A stretch of DNA of 64,000 nt from Gnetum montanum. Lineage: Eukaryota > Streptophyta > Gnetopsida > Gnetales > Gnetaceae. A program made the translations under genes and the position numbers. Numbering within the stretch: the stretch's first letter is position 1; the number at the start of each line of letters is the position of its first letter. Location of the stretch: positions 318,669-382,668 of the forward strand of contig MNCI01005623.1 in NCBI GenBank assembly GCA_015680685.1. Reading direction: 5' to 3'. A model generated the notes under the pieces. That model had not been told where the DNA came from. It did not search any database and saw nothing but the letters and a program-made list of their open reading frames with translations. This document shows, one piece after another, positions 47,715 to 58,300 of this stretch.

Positions 47715-49796
47715 CTTGATGTTATCAAAGTTTAATGCTTCATGCCCAAGCCAAAATTACAATAATCAAAATATTATAAAGTAGAAAAATAAATTACATA
47801 ATAAATATGTGTCACCAAGGCCTTGTGCTCTAGTGGAAGAGAAATATTTAAATAAATATAAATATAAATACTAACACTACTCAAATAAATAAATATATGG
47901 AATTAGGCCTATGCCAAAGTTGGAAAAGTACAAAATCTACACATCTAACCAAAGGGCATTACATAGTACAAAAATACTAGCTAAACATTATAACTTAGAA
48001 AAGTATAGCATTTTGGTACCTTAAATTAAAAGCAAAAAATGCATAAAATATAAATCTAAGCATCAACTTCTCCATCAATCTTATCATCCATACAACTAAA
48101 TAAATCACCTAAAATACATAAAACACAAAGGGAAGGCTAATTCTAAAATTAAGTAGGAAAAAATAAACTATAAATACTTAAGGATTTTGGAATTAGACAT
48201 TAGGTGGCTAGACAATCATGCATAGGGGTAGCTACATCCAAAGAGTTAGTACCAAACATTCAAACATACAAATTATCATAAAAATCACCAAATATAAAAT
48301 AAGTTAAATAACATCAAAATATCTAAAAGAATTTACCATAATCCCTAAATCCAAATATTACCAATACCAAACAACAAATACTTACCAATAAATACAACCT
48401 ACATAAGTATCATCAACACTTATTACTAAATATGATCCACATAAGTATCATCAAATCATAAATATTAGTACTGATACTTACTAAGAAATACAATTCATAT
48501 AAGTATCATTAATACTTACTATGAAATTTGACTTGCATAAGTATTATCAAAGTAGAAAATATTAATATTAAACATGAATCAAAGATAAAATCCTTGGTGG
48601 TGGAGAAATGTGTCCAAATTACTTAACAAACCAAGATAGAATCTATTAGTAGTGAAGATTATTACCAAACTAAGATCCAAAAGATTGTTAAAACTAAAAA
48701 GGAAGCTGCTAAGTGAATTACAAAAATTATCAAATAGTCAAAAAATATAATAAAAAACCTAAGCATCATTCTAAACATTTGAGAACTCTAAAATGTGATT
48801 TGTTTCTATTATAGACTTTGATGCATACTAGAAAATCCTAGAACTCTTTTTTTTTTTTCATTTTCAAGCATTCCATGTGCCAATGACCCATACAATACCT
48901 AATACCTAATACATAGTACCCCATAGTATTCAAGCATTCCATAAGCTTGATGTAATACCCCATGTGCCAATGACCCATACAATACCTAATACCTACTTAC
49001 TCAAAACTTTAGCAAAGGGGTTGGTAAACATATGCTTAATTTAATGAAATAATAAAATTAAATAAAATATATTAAAATATAAAAGGTATTTAATAAGGTA
49101 ATTACAAGGTACATAGCACAAGTATATATAATTAACAAAGAAAGTACTCAATATAGAACATAGGCTTACAAACAACACATCAAATATTTAAATCACAAAT
49201 ATACCAAAGAGAAGGAGTATCTAAGATTAGGGTATTGCATTTACCCTCAAGATCCTTAAGGATAGTTATCATATTTTCTTTTATGGTATTTCAAATTTGA
49301 TGTACCTTGTAGGCTAGATCAATCAAGGATTTCTTTTATATACCTAATTTTGGACTAAGATCTTAACTATGTTGAAATGCTTTAATTTCTTTAAATGCTC
49401 TTAATGTTCCTTCAAAGTTGGAGCTCATAACTATATTTTTCTCTATTGATTTATTTTTATCATTAACTCTACCAATGCTAGTTCCAAGCCATGATACAAA
49501 AGGATAAGGGTTAGTGTTAGGTTAGCAACCACCTGTAAAACCTTGCCAAATCTCATGGATAAGTTCTTTTTCAAATTTTACAAATGATAGGAAATTTTTA
49601 GAAGTGATGTGTAGTAATTATAGTATCTATTTTCTATGAAAATTTTGTAAGGACATGCTAGGGCATCCTCAAAAACAACACACAACATTATCACCCAGAT
49701 GTTATGAAAAGTATATAAGTGTACCCACTTCAAGAATGGGTCTGGGTAAAGAAGCAAGTCTAGCAATAGAAATTTTGGATGTAACCTAAAACATTA
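47715..49796. repeat. AT-rich repeat region, possibly D LTR
   Basis: Very A-rich. From 48380 to 48560 four degenerate copies of an ATAAGTATCATCAA---ACTTA unit follow each other. At 48873-48907 and 48960-48994 an identical 35-bp segment (CCATGTGCCAATGACCCATA...) occurs twice, 87 bp apart. On the minus strand 49766-49250 there are protein-like stretches such as YPFVSWLGTSIGRVNDKNKS and ITILKDLEGKCNTL, too broken to name. This may be the outer part of the D 5' LTR, or another element. Confidence 0.35.
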
Positions 49797-50087
49797 GCAC
49801 TCAATAAAAAGACCCCTAAAATTACCAATACCATGAAAAGGTGAAGAATCTACATTGCTTACCTCCAAGAAACAAGATGGAAAGGAAGGAAAGTTATCAT
49901 TTTGGCCAGGATTACAAACTCTTCTACTATAGAAAAGAAAATCTCAAAAATGGAAGGGGCATCATCATTGGTCAATCTATCAAAGATAAGTGGTGTAATA
50001 ATTTTACCATGAAAATCAAATTATGGACATCAAACTTGTGCTTGAAAGTAATATGATCAACATCATCAACATATATGCTTTACAAAT
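49797..50087 (+). pseudogene. RTE-type LINE endonuclease, N-terminal piece
   Basis: Plus-strand frames give KMERKESYHFGQDYKLFYY, then GIIIGQSIKDK, then MDIKLVLESNMINIINIYA. These are the blocks of an apurinic-type endonuclease of RTE LINEs: E-T-K-M, Y-K-L-F-Y-x-G, G-V-G-I-I, and N-I-I-x-x-Y-A-P-Q. The enzyme would nick target DNA for reverse transcription. The ORF breaks at 50087, where the LTR of G begins, inside the YAPQ block. Confidence 0.82.
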
Positions 50088-50095
50088 TTATGGGA

Positions 50096-50215
50096 TGCGA
50101 TATCAAATGGGCCACAATATCATGTCCACCGTGATATCGCATGGGCCACAATATCGCGTTCGCCACGATATCGCATCCCCTGCGATATCGTGTCTTCCCT
50201 TGCGATATCGCAGTG
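50096..50215 (+). promoter_or_regulatory. Palindromic GCGATATCGC array in U3 of G
   Basis: Seven copies of GCGATATCGC or close variants (GTGATATCGC, ACAATATCGC, ACGATATCGC, GCGATATCGT) within about 120 bp, directly upstream of the TATA box. The consensus is a perfect 10-bp palindrome. The 3' LTR has eight copies (56369-56493) and H about four. Confidence 0.75.
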
Positions 50216-50227
50216 CGCCATCAAATC

Positions 50228-50235
50228 TATAAATA
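50228..50235 (+). promoter_or_regulatory. TATA box of G LTR
   Basis: TATAAATA just after the palindrome array; also at 56509-56516 and, on the minus strand, 61447-61440 in H. The following CTCTCCCTTGTTTCTCC is conserved and is the likely start region of the RNA. Confidence 0.7.
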
Positions 50236-50956
50236 AGAGGCGGCTCTCCCTTGTTTCTCCATCTAGGTCTTGACCATAGTGAAAATCTGGTAGTTTTACC
50301 TCTTCAGAGATAGAATAACTTCCATGTGCCCGCAGTAAGAGCTCGAAAGTGAATAGATCTTTATTCGAGTAAATATTGTACTTGAACACAAGTTTGTGTA
50401 TGGAAATAAAGATGAACTTCTTGGATAAACCTTGCAGTGAATGGAATAGGCTAATTAGGATTTTAATTAATGTTATTTCTTATTAATATTTAAATGCTTT
50501 ATTAGTTCATTAAATCTCTCTCAACCCTTATCCCATAGTTAAGTGCATTCAATACGACCGCTTCGGGCACATGTGTTACGCTTGGTGATCCTAGTAACGA
50601 ATAGTGTTTGGTAACCAAGGTTGCATTGGTTTAGGGTGTGAACAGTAAGTGGGAATGGATGCTGATGCTAATTTAATTAAGGCTTAGTTAGTTAGTTAAA
50701 GCTAGTTAATTAGTCTCTTCACCCTTCACCTCATTAGCATAGGAGATAAAACAGAAAAGATATAAAAAACGTATACCTTGGACTTACTTAACCATACAAC
50801 CATGAAAAATACAAGTAAGTCTAGGAAGACAATGAATGATTAACCTTAAGTGTTCCATGAGGCGTGTAGGAACTTAGTTTGTGGAGTTCGACCGGATCAT
50901 GTGTGTAATGCTTGTATTTGTATGGTTGAGTGTAGGGGTACCTCGCCACTCATCAT

Positions 50957-50974
50957 TGGCGCTATTGCTGGGGA
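50957..50974 (+). other. Primer binding site of G
   Basis: TGGCGCTATTGCTGGGGA. It differs from the tRNA-Asp complement TGGCGCCGTTGCCGGGGA at three positions, all transitions, the best preserved of the four sites. Confidence 0.85.
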
Positions 50975-51099
50975 CTAGGTTTTTTGTGTGCTAAGTAGAA
51001 CATACAAAATTATCCACATCATTGAGATCTTAAATGAACCCTTAGGGTTAATCAGAAGAAAAATAACATAACAACAAACAGCACACCGAATAAGACACA

Positions 51100-53032
51100 A
51101 TGTCTTCTTCTCATAAGAGCACTTCATCACCTAGGAATCATACAAGAAACAGTCGGCAGTCCAACATGCATAACCGAGAACCACCAGTTCCTCAATAGCA
51201 TCGAGTGGTATATATTCATACCAATGAGTATATACCCAATTTTACCTTTATCCTCCATCAGGATGAACAACTGCGTTGGAGAGATTTGCAAGATAACATA
51301 GTGTTACCTCCAGATCGGGCAGTCTTGAACATGCTCCTTCATGCTCTGGCATAGATTAACATGACACAGCTATATGTTGAATACTTTGTAGGTGATTTTG
51401 ACATAAGGGATTATCATCCTAGAGAAGTGCAACATCAACGAGACTTGAGGTAGGAGAGCCACCATACATTGTTGAAGGGAAAAGGGGTCCCGCACATTCT
51501 AAGAGAAATTGGAGATGGTAAACCAATTATAACAGGTTCTCCATAAAATGATGTTCCCCCTCCTAACAATAGTGAGGAGGTAGGGTATCAGAACCTATGC
51601 TCCATGATACACAATCCTAGTTCTAATCCCCATGAACACCAAGTGTTCACTGAGGGAACAAAAACACATGACAAGGATGGGCATTCAGATCATCATCATG
51701 ATCGAGGCCATAGTCATCGAAGAGAAGGTAAGAAACATTGTTATGGTGATGGTTCTCCTTCTTCTTCCCCTTCATCACATCTTTCACCCTCTCCTTCCAC
51801 ATTAGGACACAATCATAAAGAGCACAACTGTGAGCATAAGGATAAGCAAAATGAGAGACCTCGATGAGAGAGTCAAGAGCGAGGACAAGGGCACTCTAGG
51901 GAATCTAGAAATGGTAGAAGGGAAAGTAGGGGACCACGTAGGCATCATAGACATCATGAGAGATATGATCATGATGAACCCCTAATTGCCACCCGAACTA
52001 TGTTAGATATTACGGAGGCAATGAGAATACTCACAAGGCATCAAAAAGACAGTTGAATCAAGATATTAGATATGAAAAATATCCCATGCTTCGAAGAAGG
52101 ATACAATGCTAATCCAAAGAACCATTTACAGGAATTTCATAATGCCTGAACCTTGTAGAATATTGAAAACAAGTGGCAAAAGTTAAAGTTGTTCCCTAGG
52201 ACACTCGTAAAGAAAGTGGAAAGCTAGTACCGGCCCTTAGAGCCAAACACCATTAGGAGGTGGAGTACAATGTTAGAACTCTTCAACGATAAATATCAAA
52301 CATACTCCAGAGTGTTCAACTTGCATAAGCAGATCCAAGGATGAAAGCAGGGTAATCACAAACCCTTGGATGCTACCATGGGCTAATATTATGCATTGCT
52401 ACATCGTTGCATGGGCCATGGTTATGCACAACGGGATCAAATCTGCCACCTCATAGATGGGCTAAGACATGAAACTAGGAGAACCCTTGGGACATATGCC
52501 CAAAGGGGACTATCCAAACTTAGGTCCCATGATATTCATCGATTGTTGGAGCAAGTAGCTAAAGAAGAAGGGGAGCTACAGAAAAGAGAAAGTGTGAAAG
52601 AGTATAACTACGATCCTTCCCTCCGAAAGAAGGGAGTAAGATTTTGTGATGAAGAGGATGAGTCACCACTTGAAGAGTTGGTGAATAGAAAAACCTTGCC
52701 ACTTCAAAAATTAATAACAGAAGTGGTGGCTAAGGTAGATCAGATACAGGACTCCTTAGATAGTAGACTTAAACTTGTCCTGAAAATCGTAGAGGAGTCT
52801 AAGGAGGAACAAAGTAGTGATCATGATAAGAAAAAGCGGAGAGATTCAAGCTATGCATATGACAAGGGCAAGGGAAAAATGACTATCACCGATGAGGTTG
52901 TGGATTCTAACACAAAAAATGATAGTGGATGTGAGATCTACCAATATGACCATCCTAAAGAATGTTGCCCAATAATCTCACATCTGCAAGAGTATAGGGT
53001 GTATGCACTCAACCCAAGACTTAATAGATGGT
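51100..53032 (+). pseudogene. gag of element G, one frame with stops
   Basis: ATG at 51100 (MSSSHKSTSS...). The frame runs to a TAA at 53032 over 644 codons without a shift. Order: N-terminal FTFILHQDEQLRWRDLQDNI; a His/Arg/Ser-rich section (51640-51990); the gag core with NIPCFEEGYNANPKNHLQEF and LFPRTLVKKVES; a 212-codon open part from 52396; a Lys/Glu helix; and the knuckle as CEIYQYDHPKECC, with the second Cys now Tyr. About eleven internal stops, each explainable as CAG/CAA, CGA or TGG changed by one C-to-T or G-to-A. Structural shell protein. Confidence 0.9.
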
Positions 53033-53648
53033 AAGCACCCCCGTCGGTTACCTTATCCCCAAGGCAACCCAAGGTAGTTCCACCAACTATTAACATATTA
53101 TCCAAGTGGAACTCTACCACAACCTATCGGGCAACACCAGCAGTGGAAGCACCCACAGTCATGGGGGATGCCACCGCCTAGACAAAAATACCCTTACCGG
53201 CAACCAGATCCTTATGGCTACTACGTGCAATAGCCGGTTTCTCCAAGTGAATCCATGGGTCATGCAACCCCATAATGTTTGGGAGTATTTTAGAAGGACT
53301 CCTTCTCCTGAAGGAGATGCACCATAGACATACCATCCTCTGAATCCATCTACCACTTTTACACCGATAGTTCCACTACCTCCCGCTCCAACAATGCAAG
53401 GGGAACTCCCCACTCAACCGCAACAACGTAATGCTATGAGAGCTGTAAATCTTCAACCCACTGCTGGTTCTGACAACCGCAATAAGAGAAGACCTTTCTT
53501 TAGAACCAAAAGCCCAAAAAATCTCTCACAACCACAAGCAATTGAGTCTATGACCACTCCTCCAACAAATAAGGCTTCGAAGCTCCTTTCAAATGAACAA
53601 CAAAGCTCAACGCATATGGTTATGTTAACACATATCGTTACTGACTAG
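53033..53648 (+). pseudogene. Pro/Gln-rich gag tail of G
   Basis: After the gag stop a shifted frame reads GTLPQPIGQHQQWKHPQSWG and PPPRQKYPYRQPDPYGYYVQ, the Pro/Gln/Tyr-rich tail also seen in A and F. A later part (53394-53648) is open for 84 codons. No domain. Confidence 0.6.
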
Positions 53649-54169
53649 ATCAAGGTAGGCCACCTTCCTAGGAAACTCTCTGACCTTGGAAGCCCCCTAA
53701 TTTATCTCCAAGTTGCTAGGAATGAACCTCATAAGGCTCCTCTTAACTTAGTTTCCAGAGTCAAATTAATATCACGAGAAATATATAAAGCCTGGAACCT
53801 GCCTCCACTCAAGAAGAGCAATATTCAACTAGAGTTGGCTGACCAATCCATCACCATTCCCTTGGAATTGGTGAAGGACATTGTTACACTGTGTGTGGTT
53901 GGTCATACCCAGCTGATTTCCTGGTGATAGAAGTCAATAGCAATGAAGGGGACTTCCCAATTATAATGGGAAGGGAATGGCTGAGTACAGTAGATGCATG
54001 CCTAGGAATCTGTGATCTTTTCTTGGAAATATCTAAGGTAAACATTTATGGAAAGATCAAGAAGAAGAAAGTTCCATGCATCACATACAGTGACTCAGAG
54101 GGTGATGACATGGAGGAATGCTCAACATCTCCTACATGCAATTGGTGTGCCCAAGAGACAAAGATATAA
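53649..54169 (+). pseudogene. Aspartic protease of G, active site lost
   Basis: YLQVARNEPHKAPLNLVSRV stands where A has ALLDSDFGV, so the catalytic D-[ST]-G is not present. The conserved KKSNIQLELADQSITIPLEL follows, a shift near 53895, then CGWSYPADFLVIEVNSNEGD, FPIIMGREWLSTVDACLGI, and a tail VPCITYSDSEGDDMEECST with two Cys pairs. The second half is open for 92 codons (53891-54169). It would process Gag. Confidence 0.82.
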
Positions 54170-56350
54170 CGGTGCCTATATGTAGCAACCACACAACAAG
54201 AGAACACCTAGTGGTTGGCAACTGATCAAGAAAGCATCCCACCAACATGCATGGAACAAACTAGGGAAACAACCTGCACCCACAATGAAAGCATAGATAC
54301 ATTGGAATATGAGCGTCACCAACTTCCACCCCTTAACCTGAAAACATCAATCGGAAGAAGTTGGAAACTTCTAAAACATTCAAATAGGCACTTGCTATTT
54401 TGGATCTCTCCCTTTCCATTCAATCATGGGGGAGATGGCCACCTATGCTAATCATTTGGGGCCCTCAGTTATTATTAAATTTTTTTTATAGGTTTTTCTT
54501 TTACATGTTTTTGTTTTACACATGTTTGTTTTATACATTTTTGTTTTACAAATTTCTTTAACTTTTTTTTATACAACATCATTTATACCTTTTTCATTTC
54601 TTTGTGTGTGTGTGTGTTATCCATCTTATAAGTTTGTCACCCAATAAGTGTTCTTAATGATGGTATGAACTGTGTTTCTATTGATTGCTAATGTTTGGTT
54701 TTTACCTTTAAGTTATGATGTTGATACTAAGGTATGGTTCTTTTGATATAGCAGGCAATGAGTCCACTTCATCCATACATCCACAAATTTCTATGGTCTC
54801 TCTCGGCTTGGAAATGTATAGTCCCTTTCTAAAATAAGAACTATAATGAATCGATGACTAAGCATTTCTCAAGCTAAGGAAGGACTCAAGGATTGAAAAG
54901 GGTGTGGCTTCAAGGGAACTTCATGTATTTGTGTTGGCCATTCTCTTGGGTGCTTGGATTTTTTCTTCGTGATTTTTCCTTCCCATTCCAACATTGCTCC
55001 ATTATCGGGAAGCTAAGCTAATAAAAATAACAAATTCTTTGCATGGTGTGGTTCTCACATATAAACACATAAAATAGAAAAACAAAAAAAAAGTGAGAAT
55101 TCAAGGCACACCCCTTAGACAAAATAATCTCTTGGGCTACAAGCACTGGTTATGGAACTAAATAAAACTGCTCCCTCTAACTAAGGCCCTTCCTCGCTTC
55201 CTATATCCTCTTTCACTTCGTTGGAACGTCAGTGACTCTTTGGTGGAGACATTCTTGTTACTTCACGAGGATGGGTCAGCCGAATGTATTAATGCGAAGT
55301 CACTGAATGTTGTTTGTTTGAGGCTAGACTTGGAATGGGATCTGCTAAGTTACATTAACCATGAAACACACAAGGGGCTATACACCACCTTGTTCTTGGG
55401 ATTCCATTCTATTCTCTTATCTCCATCCTTCTCTCCATTGTTCACCTCATTGTCGATTGTATCATTAGTGTATATTTTGGTTGACGCATTGTTTTCTTTT
55501 TGGTAAATTCTTGTGGTTAAGACTTTAACTCTTGTTCCAAATGACATTCCCAAAGCCTATGGACTCTTTGAATGTGGGTTTGTTAGGGCATTAAAGGCAT
55601 GAGCCTACTTTGGGGAGGACCCACTAACATTCCTATTTGGTGCACTAGTTAATTTCTTTCCCTTACCATTTTGCAATCAATTCTATTTTGTTCATTTCCA
55701 ACTTGGCATCCATCTCATCGACGTTACAGTTGTCTATTTTTCTCCATCTTCCTTATTCCTTTAATTTTTTTCATTCTATCACTACTGGAGGTTTGCTCTT
55801 AGTCATGGGGTTCCAAACCCAAATTTTTTCAATTTTCTCCTAACCCCTACACCTTCGATAGCCACTATGGTATCTCCAGATCCGTATCTGCCATACCACA
55901 ACTCAGCTAATGGACCTTTCACCGAAGTAAGGTATCAATTTCATTATGATTCATTTACCCTTGCTAATATAAGATTGTGTTGTGTGTGCAGATGGAAATC
56001 ATACAATCACAGATTGGATCTGGAGGGAACACTTGGAATGGGTTGGTGCTAAAGCAACTATGCAAGGAACGAGATGGATGGCGTGCTTACGGATAGATAA
56101 CGAAAGGCGAAATCTTGGTGTTGGCAGTAGCAAAACTTCTTTCTCCCTCTCTCTTTCTCAGCTGCCAAATAATGCCTGATGTCAAATGTATAAAGTGTTC
56201 ACTATTATTTTTGTGAACACCAGTTTTGTCTTGTATTGTAATGATGATCCGTTCACATGTCATCCCATTCACCATTAGTTCCATTTGAGTCAATAATCCC
56301 ATACCTTCCCAATATTTTGTAAGGAACTCAAAGACAAGTTTTTATTCAGT
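54170..56350 (+). other. Noncoding 3' part of G
   Basis: Begins with the YVATTQ linker block and an open 78-codon stretch (54215-54451), then a poly-T/TTTGTTTTA-rich section, a GT microsatellite at 54604-54618, and blocks shared with the spacer of A. RT and integrase are absent. The same arrangement occurs in H (61531-63547), so this is the structure of the subfamily. Apart from the short ORF at 55982 no gene is seen. Confidence 0.7.
55982..56179 (+). CDS. Short conserved ORF of G, doubtful
   Basis: 65 codons with DWIWREHLEWVGAKATMQGT near the start and a Ser/Leu-rich end SLSLSQLP. H has a matching 64-codon frame (61900-61706, DWIWSKHLEWSS...MQGARS). A TGTGTGCAG directly before ATG 55992 corresponds to the splice acceptor before the third ORF in A, but that ATG is in another frame. 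It could be a short peptide gene or chance conservation of a regulatory stretch. Confidence 0.3.
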   Translation: MCADGNHTITDWIWREHLEWVGAKATMQGTRWMACLRIDNERRNLGVGSSKTSFSLSLSQLPNNA

Positions 56351-56360
56351 TATGGGGGTA
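56351..56360 (+). other. Polypurine tract of G
   Basis: TATGGGGGTA before the 3' LTR, shared with H (complement TACCCCCAT at 61531-61539). Confidence 0.7.
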
Positions 56361-57226
56361 TGATGGGACGTGATATCACATGGGCTGTAATATCGTATAT
56401 GCGATATCACGTCCGTCACGATATTGCATCCCCCGCGATATTGCATATGCAATATCGCATCTTCCCCTGCGATATCGCATACGCAATATCGTAGTGCATC
56501 GCCAAATCTATAAATAAGAGGTGTCTCTCCCTTGTTTCTCCATATAGGCCTAGACCATAGTGAAACTCTGCCATTTTTACCTCTCCAGAGATAGAATAAT
56601 TTCCATGTGCCCATAGTAGGAGCTCCAAAGTGAACAGATCTTTATTTGAGCAAATATTGTACCTGAACACAAGTTTGTGTACGGAAATAAAGATGAACTT
56701 CTGGGATAAACCTTGCAGTGCATGGAATAGGCTAATTATGATTTTAATTACTATTATTTATTGTTAATGCTTAAATTCTTTACTAGTTCATTAAATCTCT
56801 CTCAACCCTTATCCCATAGTTAAGTGCATTCAGTATGATCGCTTCGAGCACGTGCGTTATGCTTGGTGATCCCAGTAACGAATAGTGTTTGGTAACCAAG
56901 GTTGCATTGGTTCAGAGGGTGAATGGTAAGTGGGAACGGATGCTGATGCTAGTTTAATTAAGGCTTAGTTAGTTAGTTAAAGCTAGTTAATTACTCTCTT
57001 CACCCTTCACCTCATTAGCATAGGAGATAAAACAGAAAAGATATAAAAATCGTATACCTCAGACTTACTTAATCATACAACCATGACAAATACAAGTAAT
57101 TTTGGGAAGACAACGAATGATTAACCTTAAGTGTTCCATGAGGCATATAGGCACTTAGTCTGCGGAGTTCGACTGGATCGCACGTGTAACGCTTGTATTC
57201 GTATGGTTGAGTGTAGGGATACCTCG
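56361..57226 (+). repeat. 3' LTR of element G (3' end missing)
   Basis: Starts TGATGGGACG, TATA at 56509-56516, and ends at ...GGATACCTCG. The 5' LTR continues for ten more bases to CATCA, so these were lost with the target duplication when the LINE junction was rearranged. Confidence 0.9.
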
Positions 57227-58300
57227 TAAAATATTTGGAATTCCATGAATCATGTGCTTCAAGAAAATCCCAAAAAAGAAAGCATATTCATTGAAAGGAA
57301 TTTTAATGATGATGTTGGATTTATAAATTTGAGATATGACAAGCTTCATGGAGGACAAGGATTTGAAGAGCATAATGATATGGAAGATTCATTACTGAGA
57401 CATTGCAATTGTAAATAGTGATTTCAAGAAGAGGATGGAAAATTTAATTACATACAAGAGCAGTATGGATAAAACACAAATTACTTATCTTTTTTTGTGC
57501 AAAAGAGACTAATCCATATGCAAAAACTACAAATTCATACCTAGAGAATGTCTTGCAACTTAGCATTAACTAATGGTTATGGATTTAGCTATACATAGTT
57601 TTGAAGGTACCATGAGAAAAGGAACTAAATGTAGAAAATGATGGAATTTAAAAGATAATACATCACCTTACTCAATAACAAATGCTTCATGAAGGTACCT
57701 AAAATAGGGATTACTTTGCAAATTTAATTTAGGACCAAATGGAAAGTTGTATTCATAAAATTGAAAAAACCATGTTGGGTAAAGCAAAAGATAAAACAAT
57801 ACATTCCAAAGGAGACATGGTGGTAGAGTGGTAAAGTGAAACACACTATTCAAAATAAAAATTTCTTTAAAGAATGGTAGCAAAGCAATAGCTAAGAAAA
57901 TAAGCTAATATGCAAAATGGCAAAGAAGGAGGCAATCATAACAATAGCCAAAGCTAAACAAAAGGTCTTGGATAACTTTTATGAGAAATTAAAAATAAAG
58001 AAATGAGAAAAATCTATTTTTAAAGTGATAAAAAATTAGGAATAAAAAATTTAAGGATGTTGATCATATCAAATACATCAAGGATGTATATGAAGGAAAT
58101 TTGGTAAAAGATAATGAAATTTTGAATAGGTGAAAAAATTATTTCCAAGAATTATTAAAATGAAGAATTCCCAAGAGAATACATTTAAAAAGAAAAACCA
58201 AATTCTACTTTGGTTAATGAACATTTCTTCTCTAAGGTGAAGATAGCCCTATCAAAGATGAAAAATGGAAAAGTTGTTGGACCAGATACCTATTGAGACC
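57227..58300 (+). pseudogene. RTE-type LINE, endonuclease end and RT start
   Basis: Continues the LINE broken at 50087. WNSMNHVLQENPKKESIFIE, then LRYDKLHGGQGFEE and FKKRMENLITYKSSMDKTQI are the second half of the endonuclease; the family has G-D-F-N and T-x-x-S-x-x-x-x-x-Q-I-D-Y/F here. In this copy the G-D-F-N is R-N-F-N, and IDYF is ITYL. A linker of broken frames follows, and at about 58220-58300 KIALSKMKNGKVVGPDTY, the RT entrance (SKMKNGKAVGPD in RTE). The RT catalytic part is absent; sequence changes at 58300. Confidence 0.85.

Larger units (their letters stand above)
50088..50955 (+). repeat. 5' LTR of element G
   Basis: 868 bp. Starts TTATGGGATG (TGATGGGACG in the 3' copy) and ends CACTCATCA. 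TATA box at 50228-50235. About nine of ten positions agree with the 3' LTR in the central part, judged by eye, which makes G one of the younger insertions here. Confidence 0.92.
50088..57226 (+). mobile_element. Element G: gag-protease element without polymerase
   Basis: 7.14 kb. LTRs 50088-50955 and 56361-57226, primer site, gag, protease, a 2-kb noncoding 3' part, purine tract. No RT, RNase H, integrase or third ORF. H on the right side has the same arrangement from protease to 3' LTR. G lies inside an RTE LINE. The 3' LTR lacks its last ten bases (CCACTCATCA), and no target duplication can be seen. Confidence 0.9.

Noticed and set aside
50096-50215. CRISPR-like repeat array
   Set aside because: Units are 10-bp palindromes with irregular spacing inside an LTR, repeated in the other LTR; eukaryotic context.
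53159-53413. 84-codon minus ORF in G
   Set aside because: Opposite strand of the Pro/Gln-rich gag tail.
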